Assembly: GCA_046350655.1 (NCBI GenBank)
Contig: JAXMAB010000013.1
Span: forward strand, 70,998 to 134,997
Source of the DNA: JAEUHO01 sp046350655
GTDB taxonomy: Bacteria; Planctomycetota; PLA2; JAEUHO01
Direction: 5' to 3'
Length of the DNA: 64,000 nt
A model generated the notes under the pieces. The model saw nothing but the letters and a program-made list of their open reading frames with translations. It was not told the DNA's origin and ran no database searches. Both the position numbers and the translations under genes were made by a program. The first letter of the stretch is position 1. The number at the start of each line of letters is the position of its first letter. Shown piece by piece: positions 45,552-53,233 of the stretch.

Positions 45552-46085
45552 TCACTCCTTCGGGGGACCTTCGACGCCGAAGTGGATCTTGTAGATCTTC
45601 TGCTCGGCGCAGATCTGCATGACCCACTGGACGTACTTCCACTTCGTCGTGCGGTCCCCGCGGACCAGCACCATCACCTTGCTCGAGCCGTCCTTCTCCC
45701 GGAGGGCCGGGTTTCGGGTGAGCTCCTTCAGCTTGTCCCGCAGGAGGTTGAGCGACTTCTGCTGCTCGGCGGGGCTGGCCGCCGACAGCGGGTACTCGTC
45801 GCCCTTCAGCATGATGTTGCCGTTGGCGAGGAGGTTGATGACGAAGCGGGTGTTGTCGCTGCGCGCCTCCTCCTTCGACTTCCCCTTCGCGATCTCGAGG
45901 GTGGCGTTGGCGCCCGGGTCCTTGTCCTCGACGCCCTTGTTGGCGCGAGGCAGGTCGAGCGCGGCCAGCTCCTTGCGGGAGAGGTCGAGGGTCAGCATGA
46001 AGAACGTGACGAGGTTGAACACGATGTCGATCATCGGCGTCATGTTCAGCTTGCCCTCGTCGGTCGCGGGCATCTTGATGGGCAT
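45552..46085 (-). CDS. exbD: ExbD/TolR-family motor protein, first copy
   Basis: 177 residues. LNMTPMIDIVFNLVTFFMLT places the essential Asp at residue 20, as in the neighbouring copy. The periplasmic domain includes KVMVLVRGDRTTKWKYVQWV and ends KIHFGVEGPPKE. Two different ExbD proteins with one ExbB is a recurrent arrangement in diderm phyla with non-TonB uses of the motor. It lies 74 bp after exbB and 27 bp before the second exbD. Confidence 0.93.
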   Translation of the reverse strand: MPIKMPATDEGKLNMTPMIDIVFNLVTFFMLTLDLSRKELAALDLPRANKGVEDKDPGANATLEIAKGKSKEEARSDNTRFVINLLANGNIMLKGDEYPLSAASPAEQQKSLNLLRDKLKELTRNPALREKDGSSKVMVLVRGDRTTKWKYVQWVMQICAEQKIYKIHFGVEGPPKE

Positions 46086-46159
46086 GGGGTCCCTTTCACA
46101 GTCTCCGGGAGGCCCGACGGGCGGACGGGGCGGGCCTCCCGGGAGATCGTTCCGGCCGA

Positions 46160-46885
46160 TTACTTCCGGAAGCGCTGGATCATGTCCTCGGCGACGCCGC
46201 CGAGGTCGATCGCGATCTTCGTGACCTTGTCACGGAAGTACTGGTAGGCGGTCACGGCCGGCATCGAGACGACAAGACCGTCGAACGTCGTCACAAGCGC
46301 GGCCGAGATGCCGGTCGCGAGGTCCGTCGGGGTGACCGCGGCGCCGAGGGCCTTGATGGTCTTGAACGCCACGATCATGCCGACCACCGTGCCGAACAGA
46401 CCGAGGAGGGGGCCGATGTTCGACAGCCAGAGGATCCAGCCGACCTTCTGCTGGAGCTTCGTGACCTCGACCGCGCCGCGGTTCTCGATCGACGACTTGA
46501 TGTCGTCGTAGCCGAAGTTCGCGCGCGAGAGGCCGGCCGCCATCATGTTCGTGAAGAAGTTCGGCTCGGACTCGCAGAGCTCCATCGCTTCCTGGACCTC
46601 GTCCTCCTCGAGGAGGGCCTCGATCTCGTCGATGAGCTCGGGGCGGCAGATCTTGTCGCGGCGGATGTTCACGCCGCACTCGATGATGAGGGCGACCGTC
46701 GCGACGGACAGGACGATGATCAGCCAGCCGACGGTGCCGCCGTCACGGAGGATGTCCTCCATGGTGAGCGATCCGCTGAAGTCGTGGCCCGCCGCCGGCG
46801 CATCGGCCGCGAGCGCGGATCCGGCGACCGAGACGAAGGCAACGACGAACAGAAGTGCCAGCCAGCCGAACGTACGCGTACGCAT
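46160..46885 (-). CDS. exbB: ExbB/TolQ/MotA-family proton-channel protein with signal peptide
   Basis: 241 residues. A cleavable N-terminal signal (MRTRTFGWLALLFVVAFVSV to AADA) precedes TM1 (GGTVGWLIIVLSVATVALII), a cytoplasmic helical loop, and TM2/TM3 with the family motif NIGPLLGLFGTVVGMIVAF and ISAALVTTFDGLVVSMPAVT. Signal-peptide ExbB variants are common outside Proteobacteria. AAGGAG lies 5 nt before the ATG, the strongest ribosome-binding site of the window. No tonB or pal gene accompanies it; the nearest partners are the large TPR genes just upstream. Confidence 0.95.
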   Translation of the reverse strand: MRTRTFGWLALLFVVAFVSVAGSALAADAPAAGHDFSGSLTMEDILRDGGTVGWLIIVLSVATVALIIECGVNIRRDKICRPELIDEIEALLEEDEVQEAMELCESEPNFFTNMMAAGLSRANFGYDDIKSSIENRGAVEVTKLQQKVGWILWLSNIGPLLGLFGTVVGMIVAFKTIKALGAAVTPTDLATGISAALVTTFDGLVVSMPAVTAYQYFRDKVTKIAIDLGGVAEDMIQRFRK

Positions 46886-47056
46886 GGACTCTCCTTGCGG
46901 GACTCAGACCTCGGAACCGAGGCGAATGGGGGAGCGACGAAGGGGGGGAAGGTACCGAACCGCGGACCTGTTTTCCAGATCCGGGGGAAGGCAGCGACTG
47001 GGTACCCGGAGGGGGCGGGGCCTTTCGCCCGCCCGGCCGGGGTGGGGGGGGACTGA
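46886..47056. other. Spacer with hairpins between the 439-residue gene and exbB
   Basis: 171 bp. A hairpin CGGATCTG-gaaaa-CAGGTCCG and a GGGCGGGC/GCCCCGCCC stem follow the stop of the 439-residue protein gene without a T-tract. They could attenuate or process transcript between TPR and motor genes. Confidence 0.4.
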
Positions 47057-48376
47057 CTAGGGTGCCTTGGTCGCCCACGACGAACCGCGCCAGTCCTTCT
47101 GGAGCTCGTCGCGGGCGCCCTTGGCCTGCGCCTGGTAGAGGGCCTTGCCCTCGGGCTTCGTGGCGGCCGAGGCCGCCCCGTCGGCGGCCTTGGCGAGGTA
47201 GTACAGGGCGCGGGGCACCTCGGCGGTGACCGAGAAGTACTTCACGCGCACCTGCGCAAAGGCGAACACCGCCTCGCTGTACTTCTTCTCGGCGAGGAAC
47301 GCGAGGCCGATGCCGTTCTGGGCGACGGCCTGGACGGTCGGCGCCAGCGCGCCGGCCAGGACCGCCTCGATGACCTCCGCGGGCTTGCCCGCGAGCTTCG
47401 TCTTGAGCGCCTCGGGTGTGCCCTGCTGCAGGAAGGCGCGGAGGCGGCCGAAGGCGGCGGGCGAGCCCTCCTTCTCCGCGGCCTCGCGCATGACGCGGGC
47501 CTTCTCCATGCGCGCCTCGTTGTAGAAGCGGCCGAAGTCGCGGCGGCTGCACGCGTCGGTCGTCTGCTCGAGGAGCGACTGCACGGCGGCGGTCGCGGCC
47601 TCGTACGCGGTCTCCGCGCCCGTGAGGTCCTTCTTCGCCTCGGCGACGCGGCCCGGGCCGAGCTTGGCCTCGTACGCGAAGCGGGCGCCGATGGGGGTGG
47701 TGATCGACTTCTGGTAGAGGGCGTCGAACGCCGCCGCGGCCTGGTCCGCGCGGTCGAGCGCGAGCAGCGTCTGGGCCTTGAGGAGCAGGGCGTCCGCGTA
47801 GAAGCGGTTCTTGCCCTCCTTGTAGCGCGCGAGATAGCCCTTCTCCTCGCCGCTGTCGGCGTCGAGCGCGCGGAGCGCGTCCTCGAGGAGCGACTTGTCG
47901 CCCTTCGCGACGCCGTCGCGGTACGACGCCAGCGCGTAGTGGTAGATCGCGTAGCCGACGTACCACTTGGCCTTGCCGGCTTCGGCCGGGAACGGCCTGT
48001 ACTCGGCCTTGCCGGTGCCCGGGTCGAGCGTGCGCCCGCCGCCGGCGACCGAGGCGAAGCCGTTGCGCGCGGCCTCGGCGTTGCCGCTCTCGAGCTCCGA
48101 CACGGCGGCGCGGTACGCGGTCGCCTGGGCGTCCTCGGCGCTCCGCTTGATGTCGAGCACGAGGCGCGTGTCGACGCGCTCGACGGCCTGGCCCGCCTTC
48201 ACGCGGTAGGAGATCTGCAGCCAGTTCTCCTCGACGATGTCGGCGACGGTCTTGCTGGCGGGCGCGCACGTCGTCGGGTCGAGGTAGCGGATCTCGTCGG
48301 CGCGGGCGGAGCCGGCCGCGGTCGCGGCGAGCGCGATCGCGGCGAGGGCCAGGGACGGACGGCGGGGGAGGTTCAT
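47057..48376 (-). CDS. Exported helical-repeat protein (439 residues), motor-associated
   Basis: A signal peptide ending GSARADE, then a short N-terminal part with DPTTCAPASKTVADIVEENW. The rest is Ala-rich amphipathic helices in TPR-like pairs (for example KAKWYVGYAIYHYALASYRD and FYADALLLKAQTLLALDRAD). It has no catalytic motif. No specific family recognised. Only 24 bp separate it from the 1269-residue TPR gene upstream, and exbB lies 171 bp downstream, so it probably belongs to the same envelope machine, as a periplasmic scaffold or adaptor (inference from context). A GGAG 7 nt before the ATG is the ribosome-binding site. Confidence 0.7.
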   Translation of the reverse strand: MNLPRRPSLALAAIALAATAAGSARADEIRYLDPTTCAPASKTVADIVEENWLQISYRVKAGQAVERVDTRLVLDIKRSAEDAQATAYRAAVSELESGNAEAARNGFASVAGGGRTLDPGTGKAEYRPFPAEAGKAKWYVGYAIYHYALASYRDGVAKGDKSLLEDALRALDADSGEEKGYLARYKEGKNRFYADALLLKAQTLLALDRADQAAAAFDALYQKSITTPIGARFAYEAKLGPGRVAEAKKDLTGAETAYEAATAAVQSLLEQTTDACSRRDFGRFYNEARMEKARVMREAAEKEGSPAAFGRLRAFLQQGTPEALKTKLAGKPAEVIEAVLAGALAPTVQAVAQNGIGLAFLAEKKYSEAVFAFAQVRVKYFSVTAEVPRALYYLAKAADGAASAATKPEGKALYQAQAKGARDELQKDWRGSSWATKAP

Positions 48377-48400
48377 GGGGTGCTCCGGGGATCTCGGGGA

Positions 48401-51400
48401 CTACTTGCCGTCCATGCCGGCGGGCGCGGGGGGCGTGCCGGCGTCCATGGCCGCAGGAGCGTCGGCCGGCTCCGGCGGGGCGTCCTCCCGGGGCATCCGC
48501 CGCAGGTCCTCGGGCTTCACCGAGAGGCCGACGGTGGCGGCCGCGCGGATCGTGCGATCCTGCAGCGACTCCCACTCCGCGAGGGTCCGCTCGTGGCGCT
48601 CGGCGCCGCCGATCTTCGGGTAGATCGCCTTGTTGAACGAGATCGTCTTGGCGGCGCTGTTGAGGAACCGGACCGCGTCGGCCTTGGCCGCCTCGCCGCC
48701 CTGGCCCTGCGCGGCGGCGGCCGCGCGCTCGCCCATCGAGACGTACGTCTCGAGGAGGATCGTCTGCGCCTCCCACCAGTCGGCGCTGTCCGCGAGGGCC
48801 TGGGGCGGCACCTCGAGGACCGCGCGGGCGGAGCCGACGGCGCCGAACGCGTCGTCCGCGAGGCCCGTACGCGAGTAGCAGCGCGCGAGCGAGAGCAGGA
48901 ACTCGTTGTCGGTGACGCCGTGCTGCCCCCAGAACTTGGCGTCGAAGCCGGCGTTCTTGAGGCTCTTCACGATCGGCTTCAGCTCGTCGTCGGTCTTCTT
49001 CGTCAGCTCGTTCTTGAGCTGAGTGACGGCCTTCTCGTAGTCCGACTGCAGGGCGTCGTTCGCGTACCGCGGGAGCGCGTCGCCCGAGAGGTTCTTCAGG
49101 TCCTCCTTGAACTGCGCCGCCGTCTCCGACTTGCGCACCGGCACCGGCCACTCCTGGCCCTTGAAGTCGGTCGCGCGCAGGACCGCGACCTCGGCGCGCA
49201 GCACGAGCCGCACGATCTTGGCGTTGGCGGGATTGCGCGCGGCGTAGGGCTCGAGGTAGACGAGGGCCTTCTGGTAGGCCTTCTTGGCGTCGTCGCCGGA
49301 CGCCTGCTCGGCGAGGCGGTACCACACGTCGCCGGCCACGCGCGAGTACGCGCGACGGTTCGCGTGGCTCTCCGGGAGGGCCTTCACCTCGGGCATCCCG
49401 AAGTACTGCTCGAACAGGTCGCGGGCCATGGCGAGGTCGGTCTTCGTCGCGGGGTCGTTGCGCGCGAGCGAGTAGTAGCGGTAGGCCAGGCGCGCGACGT
49501 CCTCCGGCGTGCGGCGCTTCGGGCCGGCGCCGGCGGCGGCGTCGAGCTTCTGGAGCGCCTCGTCGAGCTGGAGGTAGAGCTCGGCGGCCCGGCGCATCGA
49601 GGGCACCTGCTCGACCTGCAGGGCGGTGCGCTGCGCGGTCAGCTCGTCGGCCCGCTTGGCGAGGGTGGCGATCTTCTCGCGGACCGCCGCGAGCTCGGCC
49701 CGCGCCTTCTTGCGCTCCTCGAGCTTCGCCGCCAGCTCGGCCTCCTTCTTCTTCTTCTCCTCCTCGCCGAACTTCACACCTTCGCCCTTGATGAACTCGA
49801 ACCACGCCTCGAGGCGGGCGATGGCCTGGTTCAGGTCCGACACGCGGCCGACCAGCTGGATCTCCTCCTTGTCGGCCGCGATCCGCTGGGCGCGGACGCC
49901 CTTCGACCGGTCCTCGGGCGTGCCGATCAGCTCGACCTGGACGGCGTCGATCTTGACCTGGATCTCCCTCGACGCGTCCTGGTAGTGCTTCGCGAGCTTC
50001 GAGACGATCGACGGGATCTTCGGGTAGTCGGGCGCCTGGGTGAGGAGGTCGCGGTAGGCCGCCTCGGCCTCGGCGACCTTGCCCTGCTCGGCGAGCACGT
50101 CGCAGCGGAGGCCGAGGGCGATCTTGCCGTAGTCGCCGCCCTCGGGGTGGCGGGCGGTGAACCCGTCGAGGAGCTTGAGCGCCTCGTCCGGACGGCCGGC
50201 GCCGACCTGCGCGCGGGCCTCCCAGTAGTCGTTGGCCGCGGCCTGGGCGCGGCGCATCGTCGCGAGCGTCGGGTTGTCGGCGATCTTGCGCTTGCCGGCG
50301 TCGGTGGCCCACGCCGCGCGCGCGGACGCCGCGGCCTTCACCGCGTCGTCCCACGCCTCGAGTTCGATCTCGACGCGGACGAGGTAGACGAGCGCCGGGT
50401 CCTGGTACTCGCTGGTCGGCTGCTTCGCCGTCTCGGCGAAGAGTCCCCGAGCCTTCGCGAGCAGGGATTGCCAAGAGTCCTTGGCGGACTTCGGGTCCTC
50501 CTTGAGCTTCATGGCCTCGGTGAACGTCTCGCGCGCGCTGCGGTAGGCGAGGTCCGAGACCGAGCCGGCGCCCTCGCCCTGCCACTTCGGCTGCTGGGCG
50601 ATGACCCGGGTGGTGATGTCGTCACGGCGGCGCTTGTCGGCGGCGTCCCCGGTGCGGTTGAACACCTCCTGGGCGAGCCGCCGCTGGTTGTCGTACGCCT
50701 CGACGACGAGCTTCTTCGTCGCCGCGTCGGCCTTGTCCGGCGTCAGGCGGCCGGCGGCCTCCTCGTCGATCAGGACCTCGTACGCGGCGGCGGCCTCGAT
50801 GATCAGCTGCTTCGCCGTGTAGCACTGCGCCATGCCGACCCACGAGGGGTACACGTACTTGCGCAGGTTCTCCGGCGTCGCGGACGCCGACTTGATCACG
50901 TTGCGGTAGGCGGCGATCGCGTCGTCGAACTTGCCGCTGGCGCGGCCGTTCTCGGCGATCTTGAAGAGGACCGCCGGGTCGCCGCCGGCGCTGCCGCTGG
51001 CCACGCGGGTCAGCGCGGCGTTCGCCATCGCGGCGACGTGGGAGAGGCCGTTGGACGTGGCCGACTCCGACGCCTTGTTCAGGATCCGGATCGCCTCGTC
51101 GCCGGAGCCGAGGCGCCACTCGACGAGGCCCCACTCGACCATCGCGCGGAGGCCGAAGTCCATGCGGTCGAGGCGGCTCTGGGCGGCGCGGCGCTCGAGG
51201 TCGCCGAGGTGGCGGCGGGCCTCCTTCAGGAGGTCGCGCACCTCGCGCTCGGTGACCGTCGGGTTGTCCACGACCTGGTCGGTCTTGGCGACGGCGTTCG
51301 CGAGCTTGCCGATGTGGTAGTAGCCGAGCGCGATGACCTTGCGGTGGTCGTCGCCCTGGTCCTCGGTGGACGCGCAGGCGATGAACATGCTCATCGCCTT

Positions 51401-52210
51401 CTGGTACGTCTGCCACTGCTCCTTGCCGCTCATGCAGTCGCCGACGGCCCAGAGCGCCTGGCCCTGGAAGTCCTGCGCGAACACCTGCGTCAGCTTGCCG
51501 TCGTTGTCGAACGCGTAGTCCTCGAGGATCTTCTGCGCCTGCTTGAGGCCGTCGAGCTGCGTGCTGCTGCACTTCGGCGCGGTGAGCGCCTTGTAGTAGC
51601 CCATCACCGCGAGGTAGTAGTTCGCGAGCGCCCGGTCGTTCTCGAGCTTCGCGTTGGACGACAGCCACTTGTAGGTCTGGATCGCCTTGTCGGCGTACCG
51701 CGTCGCGCCGTCGAGGACGTCCGCCGCCTTCGCGCCGCGCGCCGTGAGCTTCTCGGTGTCCGCCGAGAGCTCCGACGACTGCTCGACGAACCACTGCTGC
51801 ATGCCCGCCGTCTCGAAGCGCGCCTTGTCGGCCTGCGGGTCGTCCGGGAACTTCTTCACGAACGCGTCGATCGAGTCGATCGCCGCGTCGAGCTTGCTCG
51901 TCGCGTCGGCCCACGGGACCGAGGGGTTGTTGACCGCGGTGACCGCGTCGGCCTTGCCGAGCAGCGCCATGCCGTAGCGGGCGCGGTCGCGCTCCTGCTG
52001 CGGGCGCTTCTCGTCGTTCAGGATCGTCTCGAAGACGCGCTTGGCGTACTCGAGGTAGCCCTTCTCGATCAGCCGCTGACCGAACTCGAAGTCGTCCCAG
52101 CCGGCGCGCACCGGCGCCGGGACGGCCCACACGAGCGCCACCAGGGCCAGGAGCCCGAGGCGGCGGAGACGGGATCGACGGGCGACGGGCAGGGGCGAGG
52201 GGACGCTCAT
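48401..52210 (-). CDS. Giant exported TPR/coiled-coil protein (1269 residues), motor-associated
   Basis: The signal peptide (LGLLALVALVWAVPAPVRA) is followed by about 1200 residues of TPR repeats, for example DDFEFGQRLIEKGYLEYAKR, KFDDAIAAYRNVIKSAS and GKVAEAEAAYRDLLTQAPDY. A Lys/Glu-rich coiled coil lies at about residues 813-883 (EEEKKKKEAELAAKLEERKK). The C-terminus is Pro/Ala/Asp-rich. No enzymatic motif. Large periplasmic TPR proteins beside ExbB/ExbD occur in several phyla and are thought to couple the motor to outer-membrane parts; that role here is inferred. The start ATG at 52210 precedes the signal peptide; upstream in-frame ATGs would bury it. A promoter lies 500 bp upstream. Confidence 0.82.
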   Translation of the reverse strand: MSVPSPLPVARRSRLRRLGLLALVALVWAVPAPVRAGWDDFEFGQRLIEKGYLEYAKRVFETILNDEKRPQQERDRARYGMALLGKADAVTAVNNPSVPWADATSKLDAAIDSIDAFVKKFPDDPQADKARFETAGMQQWFVEQSSELSADTEKLTARGAKAADVLDGATRYADKAIQTYKWLSSNAKLENDRALANYYLAVMGYYKALTAPKCSSTQLDGLKQAQKILEDYAFDNDGKLTQVFAQDFQGQALWAVGDCMSGKEQWQTYQKAMSMFIACASTEDQGDDHRKVIALGYYHIGKLANAVAKTDQVVDNPTVTEREVRDLLKEARRHLGDLERRAAQSRLDRMDFGLRAMVEWGLVEWRLGSGDEAIRILNKASESATSNGLSHVAAMANAALTRVASGSAGGDPAVLFKIAENGRASGKFDDAIAAYRNVIKSASATPENLRKYVYPSWVGMAQCYTAKQLIIEAAAAYEVLIDEEAAGRLTPDKADAATKKLVVEAYDNQRRLAQEVFNRTGDAADKRRRDDITTRVIAQQPKWQGEGAGSVSDLAYRSARETFTEAMKLKEDPKSAKDSWQSLLAKARGLFAETAKQPTSEYQDPALVYLVRVEIELEAWDDAVKAAASARAAWATDAGKRKIADNPTLATMRRAQAAANDYWEARAQVGAGRPDEALKLLDGFTARHPEGGDYGKIALGLRCDVLAEQGKVAEAEAAYRDLLTQAPDYPKIPSIVSKLAKHYQDASREIQVKIDAVQVELIGTPEDRSKGVRAQRIAADKEEIQLVGRVSDLNQAIARLEAWFEFIKGEGVKFGEEEKKKKEAELAAKLEERKKARAELAAVREKIATLAKRADELTAQRTALQVEQVPSMRRAAELYLQLDEALQKLDAAAGAGPKRRTPEDVARLAYRYYSLARNDPATKTDLAMARDLFEQYFGMPEVKALPESHANRRAYSRVAGDVWYRLAEQASGDDAKKAYQKALVYLEPYAARNPANAKIVRLVLRAEVAVLRATDFKGQEWPVPVRKSETAAQFKEDLKNLSGDALPRYANDALQSDYEKAVTQLKNELTKKTDDELKPIVKSLKNAGFDAKFWGQHGVTDNEFLLSLARCYSRTGLADDAFGAVGSARAVLEVPPQALADSADWWEAQTILLETYVSMGERAAAAAQGQGGEAAKADAVRFLNSAAKTISFNKAIYPKIGGAERHERTLAEWESLQDRTIRAAATVGLSVKPEDLRRMPREDAPPEPADAPAAMDAGTPPAPAGMDGK

Positions 52211-52712
52211 CGGAACGCTCCGGGTCGAACGGGTCGGATCGGGGACGAGACGGGGGCCGAGGGCCGACCGTCGCGGCATGGGGAGAACCCTGCTCCGTTC
52301 CGGGACGGCGTCGTCCGCGGGAGGGCACGGAGGGAGGGGCATCGGAGAGAGGTGCGGGAAGGGCGCATCCTAGGCATCGCGGAGCGATCCCGCAAGGCAG
52401 ACACGCCGGGGGCCGGGGCTCCGGTCCTCCGGCGTGCCGCGAGGTTGTCGAGGGGGGCGGCGAGCGATGCCCCCGGGACGAGAAGGTCGGCGTGCCACGA
52501 CCGGTGCGTCGTCGCGTCGAGAGGACGATCGCAGCCCGCGGTACGGGCGCAGGGACGTCCGAGGAGGGCCTCGATCGCGGGTCGGCGCGAGGCGCAGCCG
52601 GACGGCGCGATGGAGGGGCGCGGCGGGGGGAGGAGGCGGACGTTCACCGGGATCGAGGCAAACTTCGCGCGTTCGGGCGCGCGGTGCCCTCGGGAACGAG
52701 TCCGACACGAGA

Positions 52713-52741
52713 ATCCTAAACCCACCCGCAGGGGGATGCAA
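52713..52741 (-). promoter_or_regulatory. Sigma-70-like promoter, TTGCAT-17-TAGGAT
   Basis: Minus strand: TTGCAT (52741-52736), a 17-nt spacer, TAGGAT (52718-52713), in a locally AT-richer patch. It would start the TPR-439-ExbBDD operon with a leader of about 495 nt. Confidence 0.6.
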
Positions 52742-52818
52742 CTCCAAAGTACGAATTCGCGCGCAGGCGCGCCGCGGTCATCGGCGCGCCCGCGCGCACG
52801 CGGTGCGGTCGTGTTCCC

Positions 52819-52833
52819 GGGACGCGAGGCCCG
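52819..52833 (+). repeat. Dispersed element arm
   Basis: An exact GGGACGCGAGGCCCG. A partial inverted arm (CCGAGGCCCCGCGGTC) follows 5 bp later. Confidence 0.75.
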
Positions 52834-53176
52834 TCCGCCGAGGCCCCGCGGTCGCGCCCACGCACGGACTCGACGTACGCCCGCGGGACGGCGGTGCGCG
52901 CGTGCGACCACGAGCCGCACGCGCCTCGCATCGCCCAGGGAGCGCGTTGCACCTGCGTCGCGGCGCCGCGGGCTCGCGCGCCGGCCGAGGGCCGCCAGGC
53001 CGGCGCGCGGCAGGCCGCGATCCGCGCGGGGACCGACGGAGCCCTCCGCCGTGTCGGACGTCGCAGGTCGTCGGCGCGCGCGCGGCCCCGCGCGGTGGGG
53101 GCCGGTGCGCCGGAGCCCGCGCCGCGGGCCCGAGCGACGCGCGCCCCACCGGCGGAGGCGGCGGATCTCGCCGCCC

Positions 53177-53216
53177 AAAAGCGCGCGCCGGGTGGCTCTC
53201 GCCACCCGGGCGCGCT
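53177..53216 (-). terminator. Intrinsic terminator after secretin 2
   Basis: Stem AGCGCGC(G)CCGGGTGGC / GCCACCCGGGCGCGCT (53180-53196 with 53201-53216, one bulged G), tetraloop tctc, then TTTT on the minus strand. Confidence 0.85.
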
Positions 53217-53233
53217 CGACGTCGTCGCGTCGG

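Larger units (their letters stand above)
52211..53233. other. Gene-free 1-kb spacer with promoter, repeat and terminator
   Basis: 1023 bp. It contains the secretin 2 terminator (53177-53216), a dispersed-element arm (52819-52833) and a well-spaced promoter (52713-52741). The 500-bp stretch between promoter and ATG has no convincing gene in either strand; its frames are Arg/Pro/Ala-rich shadows. It may be a long untranslated leader. Confidence 0.65.

Noticed and set aside
44967..46885. TonB or Tol-Pal system
   Set aside because: ExbB/ExbD are present, but no TonB, TolA, TolB or Pal gene is visible; neighbours are TPR proteins.
52370..52747. 125-codon minus-strand frame in the motor-operon leader
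   Set aside because: It would start upstream of the -10 element at 52713, so the mRNA would not contain its start; Arg/Pro-rich composition.
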